A stretch of DNA of 64,000 nucleotides, from NCBI GenBank assembly GCA_903878805.1, contig CAIRJF010000011.1:119274-183273 (forward strand), given 5' to 3'. Source of the stretch: an uncultured Verrucomicrobia subdivision 3 bacterium (GTDB taxonomy: Bacteria > Verrucomicrobiota > Verrucomicrobiia > Limisphaerales > UBA11358). The notes beneath the pieces were generated by a model. The model was not told the origin of the DNA and did no database searches. It saw nothing but the letters and a program-made list of their open reading frames with translations. A program made the translations under genes and the position numbers. Below, in pieces: positions 1 through 7,768 of this stretch; position 1 is the first letter of the stretch, and each line of letters starts with the position of its first letter.

Positions 1-192
1 ATCAGTCATGCGCTCACAGGCGCGGAGCTTTACTCGATCCATTGCAACCGCTGCCATCAGGAGCGTTATCCCACGGAACGAACGGGCGGGCAATGGAAGA
101 CCATCATGCTGCACATGCAGGTGCGCGCCAACCTTCCCGTGAGCCAGTCCAGACTGATTCTGCAATACCTTCAAGACAACAGCGGTCGCTAA
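1..192 (+). CDS. C-terminal end of a c-type cytochrome protein (partial)
   Basis: The reading frame is open from the first base of the window and stops at TAA 190-192, giving 63 residues of a protein whose start lies outside. Residues 15-19 read C-N-R-C-H, a covalent heme c attachment motif. The following stretch (WKTIMLHMQ, then SRLILQYLQ) resembles the end of small monoheme cytochrome c domains. The product would be periplasmic or membrane-attached and involved in electron transfer. It lies 25 bp upstream of a porin-like gene and close to another cytochrome c gene, so the three may be one operon. The family of the full protein cannot be told from this fragment. Confidence 0.7.
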   Translation: MSHALTGAELYSIHCNRCHQERYPTERTGGQWKTIMLHMQVRANLPVSQSRLILQYLQDNSGR

Positions 193-217
193 CGCACCCA
201 TAACTTTACCAACACGA

Positions 218-1603
218 ATGAAAACAATCTGGAACACAAACCGCTGGATGTTTGGTCTTGCCCTTGGCGCAGCCATCGTGGGAACAGCTTTTCCCCCGCA
301 AGTTTCCGCCGAGGTGAGCGATGCGGATTTTAACGCCTTGAAGCAAGCCGTTCTGAAATTGGGCGAGCAGGTTCAAAACTTGCAACAGACCAATTCCATC
401 GCGCAGCAAGTGCATGAGCAGGACGTGCAGCAGCTTCAAGCGCTTCAGACCAAACTTGCGGAAACGCAGCAGATCGCCACCAACACCGAGCAGAAAGTGA
501 TTGAAGCGGCGCAGACTCAGCCGTTGCCAAAGCAGCCGCTGGATGAAGCCACCGTCAACCACAACTTCATGATGCTGGGCGATGCGGAATTCCAATATGC
601 CAAGGTGGCCGGACAGCACGGCGCTTTTGCCCTCGCCGATTTTGCGCCGATTTTTTTGTATCGCGCGGGCGACAACGTTTTGTTCGAGGCCGGATTTGAC
701 ACCACGATCCAGAACAACGCGACGAACAAAGGCGCCGGTTACACGACCACGTTCAATTTGAGCTTCGCGCAAATTGATTATGTGATGAACGACTACATCA
801 CATTTTGCGCCGGCTACATAGTCCTTCCGCTCGGAACTTACACCGAACGCGCCGCGGGCTGGTTGAACAAGATTCCCGATGATCCGCTGGCCGTGGATGC
901 GCTGCTGCCCGGCGCGGGCGCGGGCGCGGAGTTGCGCGGCGCAGTTCCGCTGGGCGACGCGGGCAAGTTCATTAATTATTCCGTGTGGGGTGTGAACGGC
1001 GTGAGTTCGGCGGATGGGACGGCCAATGCGGGCGCGCTGGATTTGGGCGGAAATGTTGGCGTCACCTCCGACGGCTCAACCGCGAACCTGAACGGCAACC
1101 CGTCGGGCGGTGCGCGGTTGGGCGTTTTTATGCCGTTCCCATATAAGCCTCATTACGATATGGAACTGGGAATTTCCGGTCAGTCGGGCCAATGGGACAA
1201 CTCCGGAAACTATCTTTGGTCGGCGGGCGTGCTGGATGCGGCTTTTCATTTCGGCCCCAATGTTGAAGTCAAAGGCGAATATATCCTCACCCGATATGGC
1301 AGTCAGGATTTAGGCGTCAACACCCAGCAAGGTTGGTGGATTCAGGCGGCCTACAAACTGGCTGGGTTGAATCTGGAATTGCCCGCGATCAACAACATGG
1401 AGCTCGTCGGGCGCTACGACGGGTTGCTCAACAACTATGACGCGGACAAAAATACTTTTGACTACAACACCCAGCGCTACACCTTGGGCATGATTTATTA
1501 CATCACCAACACGCTGCTGCTTGAAGGCGACTACGAGTTTTTGAACAGCAACGATCCGGCCCAAGCCAACCAACTCCTTCTTCAGCTTTCACTTGGCTTT
1601 TGA
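218..1603 (+). CDS. Outer-membrane porin-like beta-barrel protein with N-terminal coiled coil
   Basis: This 461-residue protein has a signal peptide (hydrophobic core about residues 12-25, likely cleavage after VSA at 31). A Gln-rich heptad region follows at about residues 35-90 and looks like a coiled coil, as found in porins with an N-terminal periplasmic helix. The rest is rich in alternating aromatic and glycine residues, as expected for a beta barrel, and the chain ends in L-S-L-G-F, a C-terminal aromatic of the kind recognised by the barrel assembly machinery. It probably forms a channel or passive porin; no substrate can be inferred. It sits between two cytochrome c genes on the same strand, so it may be co-expressed with them. 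Confidence 0.65.
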   Translation: MKTIWNTNRWMFGLALGAAIVGTAFPPQVSAEVSDADFNALKQAVLKLGEQVQNLQQTNSIAQQVHEQDVQQLQALQTKLAETQQIATNTEQKVIEAAQTQPLPKQPLDEATVNHNFMMLGDAEFQYAKVAGQHGAFALADFAPIFLYRAGDNVLFEAGFDTTIQNNATNKGAGYTTTFNLSFAQIDYVMNDYITFCAGYIVLPLGTYTERAAGWLNKIPDDPLAVDALLPGAGAGAELRGAVPLGDAGKFINYSVWGVNGVSSADGTANAGALDLGGNVGVTSDGSTANLNGNPSGGARLGVFMPFPYKPHYDMELGISGQSGQWDNSGNYLWSAGVLDAAFHFGPNVEVKGEYILTRYGSQDLGVNTQQGWWIQAAYKLAGLNLELPAINNMELVGRYDGLLNNYDADKNTFDYNTQRYTLGMIYYITNTLLLEGDYEFLNSNDPAQANQLLLQLSLGF

Positions 1604-1649
1604 AAACGGCAATCAAAGTTGAGCATAAAAATTTAAAAATAAATCAGCC

Positions 1650-2447
1650 ATGAATACATTCGCCCTGAAACCACAGCGCAAGGCGCGATTCATCTTGCCC
1701 GGCATTTTGATTATCACCGGCATGATGCTCGTCAACGCCGTTGCGCAAACTGCGCCGACCAACCAGGCTCCGACTTACCTCCGTGACATCCAGCCTATCT
1801 TCATGGGCAACTGCTCAAGCTGCCACAACCAGCAATCTCGTTTCGTTTACAACTGGCTGGACTATAAAACCGCCTATTCCGACCGCTGGGAAATCCGGCG
1901 GCGCATCTGGGACAGTTGGAAAGGCGACTATTACAAAGAGGCCATGCCCATCGCCAACAGCCCCGAATCACAGGCGCTGACCAAAGAGCAACGCACCATT
2001 GTTCGGGATTGGGTGGACAGCGGTGCCGTGTGCGGCGTGGCTCCCGCAAACGACGGCTTCAAAACCAAAAGCGAACGCATTGAGCTTGGCCGGCGGTTGT
2101 TCGGCTCCATTTGCGCGGCCTGTCATCAACCCTCGGGGCAAGGCCGTCCGAATGTTTTTCCGCCCTTGGCCGGATCTGATTTCTTGAATGCCGATAAAAA
2201 TCGCGCGATAAAAATTATCATCCATGGCCGGCAGGGTGAAGTCATCGTGAACGGCGCGAAGTTCAACCAAAACATGCCAGCGTTCCCGCTCAACGACCAG
2301 GACATCGCGAATGTTCTGACCTTCGTCTATAATTCATTCGGCAATTCCGGTCTGGAAGTGACGCCGGAAGAAGTCAAAACCGCCCGCAGCCAGCCGCAAG
2401 ATTTGTCCGCGCCCGCAGTCCCGGCGGCGAAAAGCGCGTTTGAGTGA
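1650..2447 (+). CDS. Diheme c-type cytochrome
   Basis: The 265-residue product starts with a positively charged N-terminus and a hydrophobic segment (about residues 13-32) that acts as signal peptide or anchor. Two heme c motifs are visible, C-S-S-C-H at 55-59 and C-A-A-C-H at 155-159. A methionine in NQNMPAFP is a probable axial ligand of the second heme. The second half has the layout of a class I cytochrome c domain; the first resembles the short domain of verrucomicrobial and planctomycete high-molecular-weight cytochromes. It follows the porin gene by 46 bp. The role is electron transfer in the periplasm, with unknown partner. Confidence 0.8.
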   Translation: MNTFALKPQRKARFILPGILIITGMMLVNAVAQTAPTNQAPTYLRDIQPIFMGNCSSCHNQQSRFVYNWLDYKTAYSDRWEIRRRIWDSWKGDYYKEAMPIANSPESQALTKEQRTIVRDWVDSGAVCGVAPANDGFKTKSERIELGRRLFGSICAACHQPSGQGRPNVFPPLAGSDFLNADKNRAIKIIIHGRQGEVIVNGAKFNQNMPAFPLNDQDIANVLTFVYNSFGNSGLEVTPEEVKTARSQPQDLSAPAVPAAKSAFE

Positions 2448-2483
2448 AGCCCGAAAACGCCCGGAGATTTTAATTCCAAATTG

Positions 2484-3152
2484 CTACTGCGACTCCGCCC
2501 AGCGCACGGCAAAGCGCACCAGTTCCGGCGCGGATTTCAAATCCAGCTTGGCCTTGATGTTCGCGCGGTGCGCCTCCACCGTCTTCACGCTCAAGTGAAG
2601 TTGATCCGCGATGGCGCGCGTCCCCCTGCCCTGGCCGATGAGCTGCAAAATTTCAAACTCGCGGTCGGTCAATTTTTTCACCGGCGAGCTTTCCGTTCCC
2701 GCGCGGCTGCCAGAAAAGGTTTCCAAAATTTCCGCCGACATTTTTTCGCTGACATAGATTTTCCCCGCAAGCACCTGCCGGATGGCCTGCATCAATTTTT
2801 TTCCACCCTCCTGCTTCATGATGTAGCCGCGCCCGCCCGCGCGCAGCACGCGCCCGGCGTAAAGCGATTCGTCGTGCATGGAAATCACCAGCACCGGTAG
2901 GCCGGGCTGGCTGGCTTGAAAATCCTTGATGAGTTCGAGGCCGTTTTTGCCCGGCAGCGAAATATCCGCCAGCACGAGGTCGGGCTTGGCTGCGCTCACT
3001 CCGGCAAGGGCGCTCTCCGCATTTTCCGCCTCGCCGCAAACGGCCAGATCTTGTTCCGCGCCGATGAGTTGGCCAAGCCCCTGCCGCATCATCGGATGGT
3101 CGTCCACAATGAAAATGCGCTTCGGTTTTTGCGCCGTAGATTTTTTGCTCAT
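2484..3152 (-). CDS. NarL/FixJ-type response regulator
   Basis: The protein has a receiver domain (acidic pair DD near the N-terminus, phospho-acceptor Asp in LVLADISLPG) followed by a LuxR-type helix-turn-helix (TDREFEILQLIGQG, then SVKTVEAHRANI). I chose the ATG at 3152 because it overlaps the TGA of the upstream kinase gene as ATGA, the usual sign of translational coupling; an in-frame ATG seven codons earlier (3173) exists. It is the output protein of the kinase encoded at 3149-4264 and should bind DNA as a dimer after phosphorylation. The targets are unknown; the adjacent cytochrome and porin genes, which converge on it, are candidates. Confidence 0.9.
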   Translation of the reverse strand: MSKKSTAQKPKRIFIVDDHPMMRQGLGQLIGAEQDLAVCGEAENAESALAGVSAAKPDLVLADISLPGKNGLELIKDFQASQPGLPVLVISMHDESLYAGRVLRAGGRGYIMKQEGGKKLMQAIRQVLAGKIYVSEKMSAEILETFSGSRAGTESSPVKKLTDREFEILQLIGQGRGTRAIADQLHLSVKTVEAHRANIKAKLDLKSAPELVRFAVRWAESQ

Positions 3153-4264
3153 AAATCTTTGGGGAAAATACACTCAACCGTCGTGCCCGCGCCGTCCGTG
3201 CCGGACCGGACTTCCAGCAGCGCGCCCACGACGCCCGCGCGGTATTTCATGATGTGCAAACCCATGCCGCCATTTTTTTTGTTCTCGTTGGAAAAACCAG
3301 CGCCATCATCCGTCACCGCCAGCACGATATGGTTGCCCGCCGGTTTGAGCGAAATGACAATGCGCTTCGCCTTGCCATGCTTGACCGCGTTGTTGATGGC
3401 TTCCTGCACGATGCGATAGAGATGCGTCGCAAAAATATTGTTGCGGATCAGCACTGGCTCAGGACATTCGAGGCGGCATTCAATGTGGAATAATTTTTTA
3501 ATGTTCGCCACCAGTTCCAGCAGCGCGGACATGAAGCCGTTTACTTCCACTTCCACCGGCGACAGCCCGCGCGCAAGCTGGCGCGTGTGCGCAATGGCGG
3601 CGCGAATGTGTTCCGCGATTTTGCCAACTTGCTGCGACTCGCTTTTTGATTTCGCCGCCAATTTTTGTTCGAGCACCTGGCACATCATTTCAATGCCCGC
3701 GAGCTCCTGGCACAGGCCATCGTGCAAATCCTGACCGATGCGTTGCTGCTCGCGGTTGCTGACTTCGATGATTTCTTTTTCAAGCCGCTTGCGTTCCGAG
3801 ATGTCGCGCACAAAGCCCGTGAACATCCGCCGGTTCGCCAACCGCACTTCGCTCACGGACAAATCCATCGGAAAAATTGCGCCGTCCTTTCGGCGACCCG
3901 TGACTTCGCGGCCGATGCCGATGATTTTCGCGTGGCCGGTCTGCCGGTAATTTTTCATGTAACCGTCATGCTCGCGGTGAAATGGCGCGGGCATGAGTAG
4001 TTTGACATTCTGCCCGATGGCCTCAAACGCCGCGTAGCCGAAGATTTTTTCCGCCGACGGATTGAGGGATTTAATCACGCCGCGCTCGTCAATGGTGATG
4101 ATGCCCTCGACCGCCGTTTTCAGAATCGCGCGCAACCGCTCCTCGCTGTCAAGCAAAGCGTCCACGTTTTTGGTTTGTTGCGCGCGGCTGCCTTGGGCCA
4201 TCTGCTGAAGCTCTTTGACAATTTCCACCAACTCGGCGCGCGTCAACTGGTCGTAAGCTTTCAT
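3149..4264 (-). CDS. PAS-domain sensor histidine kinase (HisKA_3 type, FixL-like PAS)
   Basis: The 371-residue cytoplasmic kinase has no membrane segment. It begins with a short helical region (about 1-40), then a PAS domain (about 42-155), a HisKA_3 dimerisation helix with the phospho-acceptor H181 in QDLHDGLCQE, and a C-terminal ATPase domain (N box with EAINNAVKHG, G box with DDGAGF). The PAS domain matches the FixL signature closely: REHDGYM, with a histidine (H99) at the position of the FixL heme ligand, and IIGIGREVTGRRKDG, with R119 at the position of the oxygen-sensing arginine. Heme-based oxygen sensing is therefore plausible but inferred. The gene overlaps the response regulator gene by 4 nt. 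Confidence 0.88.
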   Translation of the reverse strand: MKAYDQLTRAELVEIVKELQQMAQGSRAQQTKNVDALLDSEERLRAILKTAVEGIITIDERGVIKSLNPSAEKIFGYAAFEAIGQNVKLLMPAPFHREHDGYMKNYRQTGHAKIIGIGREVTGRRKDGAIFPMDLSVSEVRLANRRMFTGFVRDISERKRLEKEIIEVSNREQQRIGQDLHDGLCQELAGIEMMCQVLEQKLAAKSKSESQQVGKIAEHIRAAIAHTRQLARGLSPVEVEVNGFMSALLELVANIKKLFHIECRLECPEPVLIRNNIFATHLYRIVQEAINNAVKHGKAKRIVISLKPAGNHIVLAVTDDGAGFSNENKKNGGMGLHIMKYRAGVVGALLEVRSGTDGAGTTVECIFPKDL

Positions 4265-4318
4265 CCGCCGGATGGTAATAAATTCCGACGGCGAGACACG
4301 CGAAATTAAAAAAGCATT

Positions 4319-5194
4319 TTACGCTCGTCCCGCCTGCGCCCGGTAATCCGTCGGCGACAGGCCAAGCACGCGTTTGAACACTCGGTTGAAATGCGTCAGT
4401 GACTGGAAGCCCACCTCGTAGGCGATTTCGCTGATGCGCAGATTTTGGTTGAGCAGGAGATTCCGCGCCCGCTCCGTGCGCACCCGCGAGAGATAGTCCG
4501 TGTAGTTGATGCCCGTCGCCTTTTTGAAAATTTTGCAGAAATAAAATTTGCTTGTGTTCACCGCGCGGGCGACTTGGTCCAAAGAAAGATCCTCCGTCTG
4601 GTGATCGGTGATGAACTGCTTGGCGCGCGTGATGACCGGCGGCTCGGCGTTTTGCTCGCGCAGCACAATCTGGTTGCTCACCATCGAAAGATGCTCCGCA
4701 AAAATTGCCAGCAGCCGGACGACCGATTCATGCTGCCGCGCCGGCACGACGCGTGTGGCGAAATAGGCTTCCCGCAAATCTTGCAGTTTCGCCGTCACGC
4801 CCCAATCCGCGAACAGCTTGGCGGCGCGGTTGAACTGGGCCACGGTCGGCTTTTTGCGGAACACCTGACCTGTCGAGAGAAAGCCCACCAACTGTCCGCC
4901 CATCCGCACCGGCACGGCGGTGTCACACAACCCTGCTTGGCAGGTGATGGTTTTCGGCTCTTGCGTGGCGGTCTCGGAAAGGCGCTGCTGGGTTTGTAGG
5001 CACGCGGCACAGGCGCGGCTCTTGCGCGAGAGCATCTGGCACAGACGGTTTTCAAAACGGCGGCCATGATGCGGCAACTGCCACGACTCCACCGCCCGCA
5101 ACGCGACCGGCAGGCCGGTGGCCTCGCTGAAGGCGCGCCCGTAGTCCTGATAGATTTTTGATTCGGCCAGACTTTCAATTAGAGGTTTTGCCAT
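4319..5194 (-). CDS. AraC-family transcriptional regulator with PocR sensory domain
   Basis: The N-terminal part (about residues 10-170) matches the PocR ligand-binding domain, with the cysteine cluster NRLCQMLSRKSRACAACL and a later TCQAGLCDTAVPV segment. The C-terminal 100 residues are a double helix-turn-helix AraC domain (SLDQVARAVNTSKFYFCKIF and RISEIAYEVGFQSLTHFNRV). PocR domains sense small organic ligands, for example in propanediol utilisation regulators; the ligand here is unknown. It is transcribed alone, 54 bp upstream of the kinase gene. The preceding intergenic region contains perfect inverted repeats that could be its operator. Confidence 0.88.
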   Translation of the reverse strand: MAKPLIESLAESKIYQDYGRAFSEATGLPVALRAVESWQLPHHGRRFENRLCQMLSRKSRACAACLQTQQRLSETATQEPKTITCQAGLCDTAVPVRMGGQLVGFLSTGQVFRKKPTVAQFNRAAKLFADWGVTAKLQDLREAYFATRVVPARQHESVVRLLAIFAEHLSMVSNQIVLREQNAEPPVITRAKQFITDHQTEDLSLDQVARAVNTSKFYFCKIFKKATGINYTDYLSRVRTERARNLLLNQNLRISEIAYEVGFQSLTHFNRVFKRVLGLSPTDYRAQAGRA

Positions 5195-5218
5195 AATTTT
5201 TCTTTCGCATGATTGACC

Positions 5219-5237
5219 AAAACAATTTTTGTTTTGT
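5219..5237. promoter_or_regulatory. Perfect 7-bp inverted repeat upstream of the PocR-AraC gene
   Basis: CAAAACA at 5219-5225 and TGTTTTG at 5231-5237 form a perfect inverted repeat around ATTTT, ending 25 bp before the regulator start codon. AraC proteins often bind direct repeats, so this could be a promoter-embedded operator or simply AT-rich promoter sequence. Confidence 0.3.
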
Positions 5238-5271
5238 TAAAGCCAAAATAGGATAAGCCGGCAAACGGGAC

Positions 5272-5293
5272 AATCAGGGCTGCGCCTGATTGC
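5272..5293. other. 8-bp inverted repeat between radical SAM gene and PocR regulator
   Basis: CAATCAGG (5272-5279) and CCTGATTG (5286-5293) are perfectly complementary around a 6-nt loop. No T-run follows in either direction, so it is not a standard intrinsic terminator of the radical SAM gene that ends at 5364. It could be an operator or an RNA hairpin. Confidence 0.35.
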
Positions 5294-5363
5294 GTCTGCG
5301 ACCAAACCGCTAGATGAACTAGGTGAAACCCCTATCGGCAGGAAAAATAAAAATATTGCGCAG

Positions 5364-6266
5364 CTAAAATACTTCCGCCTTCAGCCCGCTGATGTCGCGC
5401 ACCCGTTGCGCGATGTGCGCCAGCGCCTTGAGCGGCAGATGGCCACAACGCGGGTTTGCTGGCGGGCGGGTGGCGGAATAAATTTGCACCAGCGGAATTT
5501 GCGCTCCGGCGCGCTGCAAATCTTTCAACCGGCAGGCATACTGGTCAATTTCCTCAGCGGAAGGCTCGTTTTCGTTGAGCAGCGGAAAGAGGCTTTGAAT
5601 CGTCACCGGCCGCTGCCGGGCGACCAGCAGGATGTTTTCCAAAATTTTTTCCAGCGGACAGTCCGAATGGTTGACCGCATCGTGATAGTGCTGCGTGCCG
5701 GCCTCCAGCTTGGCCCAGATCTCGTCCTGCGGCGTGAACAGCTTCAAGCCCTCCTGCACCTCGCGACGTGGCAGCCCGGCGGCATTGGTAAAAAGCACAA
5801 TTTTAAAAAAAGGAAGCTGCCCGCAAGCGCGGACATGAATGACCGCACGGACGGCATCCAAAAAATTTGGGCAGAGCGTCGGCTCGCCGTCACCGCTCAA
5901 CGCGACGTGGCGCAGTCGCAAATAATCGTCCGGCGTATCACGATAGCCTTTGAAATCCCGCAGCGCGCCGGCATGAACCGCGGCCAGCATCCGGCGCAGC
6001 TCGCCCGCCATCACGTCCACGTCCAAAAATTTTTCCACCGGTGGCCGGGTGCGATCCACTTCGCAATACTCGCAGTTGAAATTGCACTGGCGATCCGGGT
6101 TCATGTTCACGCCGACGGACAGCCCGCGCGCGCGCGCCGAAACGACCGCATAGACAAACCGGTTGCCGACCGACTGGCGCGGACGCCAGAAAGCTTGGTG
6201 CGGCAAATCCGGCACACGACCAGCGCGGCGACTCGGACGCGTCACGGATGGTATTTCGCCGATCAT
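5364..6266 (-). CDS. Radical SAM protein
   Basis: A 300-residue protein carrying the radical SAM [4Fe-4S] motif C-x3-C-x2-C in RQCNFNCEYCEVDR at about residues 62-75, a glycine-rich SAM-binding segment (LSGDGEPTL) and a TIM-barrel-like layout. The specific reaction is not evident; the pattern VNMNP...CNFNCEYC...SGDGEPTLCPNF resembles stand-alone radical SAM proteins of unknown function. I chose the ATG at 6266, which lies 4 bp after the stop of the upstream small gene; the frame stays open upstream to 6356, but that extension overlaps the 6271-6501 gene and has no family character. The two genes are probably one operon. Confidence 0.85.
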   Translation of the reverse strand: MIGEIPSVTRPSRRAGRVPDLPHQAFWRPRQSVGNRFVYAVVSARARGLSVGVNMNPDRQCNFNCEYCEVDRTRPPVEKFLDVDVMAGELRRMLAAVHAGALRDFKGYRDTPDDYLRLRHVALSGDGEPTLCPNFLDAVRAVIHVRACGQLPFFKIVLFTNAAGLPRREVQEGLKLFTPQDEIWAKLEAGTQHYHDAVNHSDCPLEKILENILLVARQRPVTIQSLFPLLNENEPSAEEIDQYACRLKDLQRAGAQIPLVQIYSATRPPANPRCGHLPLKALAHIAQRVRDISGLKAEVF

Positions 6267-6270
6267 GCAA

Positions 6271-6501
6271 TCAAGGAATCGTCGGATTGGGCGGAATATT
6301 TTCCCCCGCGTGCTCCGCGTCATACTTCGCCATTTCTTTTTCCAGCACCAACGCAATCATAAAGACGCCGAAAAAAACCGCGCCCAGCGGCAACACCACC
6401 GTCCAGCGTGAATCCAGATTGAGTCCGCCAAAATCAATGATGCCGCCCGCCGCGATTCCCAGAATGGCCACCGCTAGAAAAGTTTTATTTGTCTTGCTCA
6501 T
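6271..6501 (-). CDS. Small two-helix membrane protein of unknown function
   Basis: The predicted protein has 76 residues with two hydrophobic segments (about 6-22 and 31-51) and a charged, proline-containing C-terminus. I start it at ATG 6501, preceded by a GAAAGGCG ribosome-binding stretch about 6-13 nt upstream; an in-frame ATG 18 codons earlier (6555) gives an N-terminus without hydrophobic character. It is separated from the radical SAM gene by 4 bp. I do not recognise the family. Confidence 0.6.
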   Translation of the reverse strand: MSKTNKTFLAVAILGIAAGGIIDFGGLNLDSRWTVVLPLGAVFFGVFMIALVLEKEMAKYDAEHAGENIPPNPTIP

Positions 6502-6727
6502 AAGTTTTCGCCTTTCGCCCGATGATAAATTCATTAGGCAGGAGCAACGATTCACGAAAACTTTGCCACCGGCTTTCCATTATTTGCCAAACCGACAACT
6601 TTTTTTGCCCGGCGAGCCGTTCAGCTGCGGGAAATGAAAGAATTTGCTTCCGCAAAGTTGCTGGCCGACGCCGAAACGACTGTTGAATGGAAAAATAAAT
6701 CTCAAGCACCAAAAGTGCTTTGCCGTA

Positions 6728-7768
6728 TCAAATTTTGGCGAGGCTTTGAAATTCCGCCAGTTGCCGGTTGAGCGCGGGCAAATCCAGATCATCCGTTTTT
6801 GCGGTGGCCATCGCGACCAAGATCGCCTTGTCGGTGCGGCGCACGCTGTGCAAGGTCGTGCGGTCGTAATGCCAGACCAGTTGCAGGGAAGGAATCTGCC
6901 GCGGCAGCAGCCATTGAAACGTGTCGGCCACGACGCGGCAGGCCTGCTCCAGCGCCGCCGCCGTGAGGTCGCGCGAATCCACGTCGCACACAATCGTCTG
7001 GTCGGCAAAGCGCAGGGCGCGCAGCAGCACGCCCCGCACAAACGCCGCGTGCCGCAACCATTCCGTCGCCTGCGCTTTCAGGGCGTCATTTACGACGGCG
7101 CCGGTCGGCGCGGCCACAGCGGCGCAATTATTTTTCACGCGCAGCATCACGTTGCCCTCCGGCGCGGCGAGAATGAGGATACGCGACCCGCTGGTCTGAA
7201 TTTCCAAATGCTGGAACTGGCCGAGCGACATGAGCGCGCCCAACTGTTCGGTCTGCGGCAAAATAAATTCCAGCGTCTTTAGCCAGTCAGCCAGATGGCG
7301 GCAGTTGCGGTCGTGCAGCAGCTCGCCGAGCGGCGAACAAATCAATACATCTTCCACCTCGGCGGGCTTGTCGGCGGGCGGCGCGGCAGGTGAAAGAAAA
7401 GTGACATTGCCGGTGCTGGCGGTCGGTTCGTCTGACGCGAGTTTTGCCAGCGCCGCCTGCGCCGCAATTTTCACCGCAGGCTCGGCGTCGTTCAACGCGG
7501 CTTTTAATTTTTCCGCGCACTCCGCCAACTGCATCCGCCCGATGGTTTCGGCGGCGGCCACGCGCACGGCGGCAACGGCATGGACGAGCAGCCGGCGCAA
7601 CAGTTCGGCAAGCGGCGAAGGCGGTTGTTCGCTCCCCGCCGTCAACGTCAGCGGCGATGCGTCTGCGCTTTTGCGGACGACGCGCTTGAGCAAATTATTG
7701 GCGGCGGACTGCACGCTGAAATCATGGTTTTTAGCGGCAGCTTGAATCTCCGGCAGCAGCCGCTGCAC
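6728..7768 (-). CDS. HEAT-repeat-derived protein, possible C-terminal half of a split gene
   Basis: The frame opens with a GTG at 7768 and gives 346 residues. Residues 1-110 are HEAT-like helical repeats (ELLRRLLVHAVAAVRVAAAE, then KLKAALNDAEPAVKIAAQAA). The remaining 230 residues form an alpha/beta region I do not recognise. The start overlaps the end of the upstream HEAT gene by 38 bp in another frame, and the first repeat begins abruptly in mid-repeat. This could be translational coupling (an AGGCGG sequence lies 6-11 nt before the GTG), or the result of one frameshift in a single longer gene. The C-terminal region may be the functional output domain. Confidence 0.6.
   Translation of the reverse strand: MQRLLPEIQAAAKNHDFSVQSAANNLLKRVVRKSADASPLTLTAGSEQPPSPLAELLRRLLVHAVAAVRVAAAETIGRMQLAECAEKLKAALNDAEPAVKIAAQAALAKLASDEPTASTGNVTFLSPAAPPADKPAEVEDVLICSPLGELLHDRNCRHLADWLKTLEFILPQTEQLGALMSLGQFQHLEIQTSGSRILILAAPEGNVMLRVKNNCAAVAAPTGAVVNDALKAQATEWLRHAAFVRGVLLRALRFADQTIVCDVDSRDLTAAALEQACRVVADTFQWLLPRQIPSLQLVWHYDRTTLHSVRRTDKAILVAMATAKTDDLDLPALNRQLAEFQSLAKI

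Noticed and set aside
6485..6712. 75-codon minus-strand frame before the small membrane gene
   Set aside because: It overlaps the better-supported start of the 6271-6501 gene and shows no conserved pattern; the region probably contains a promoter only.
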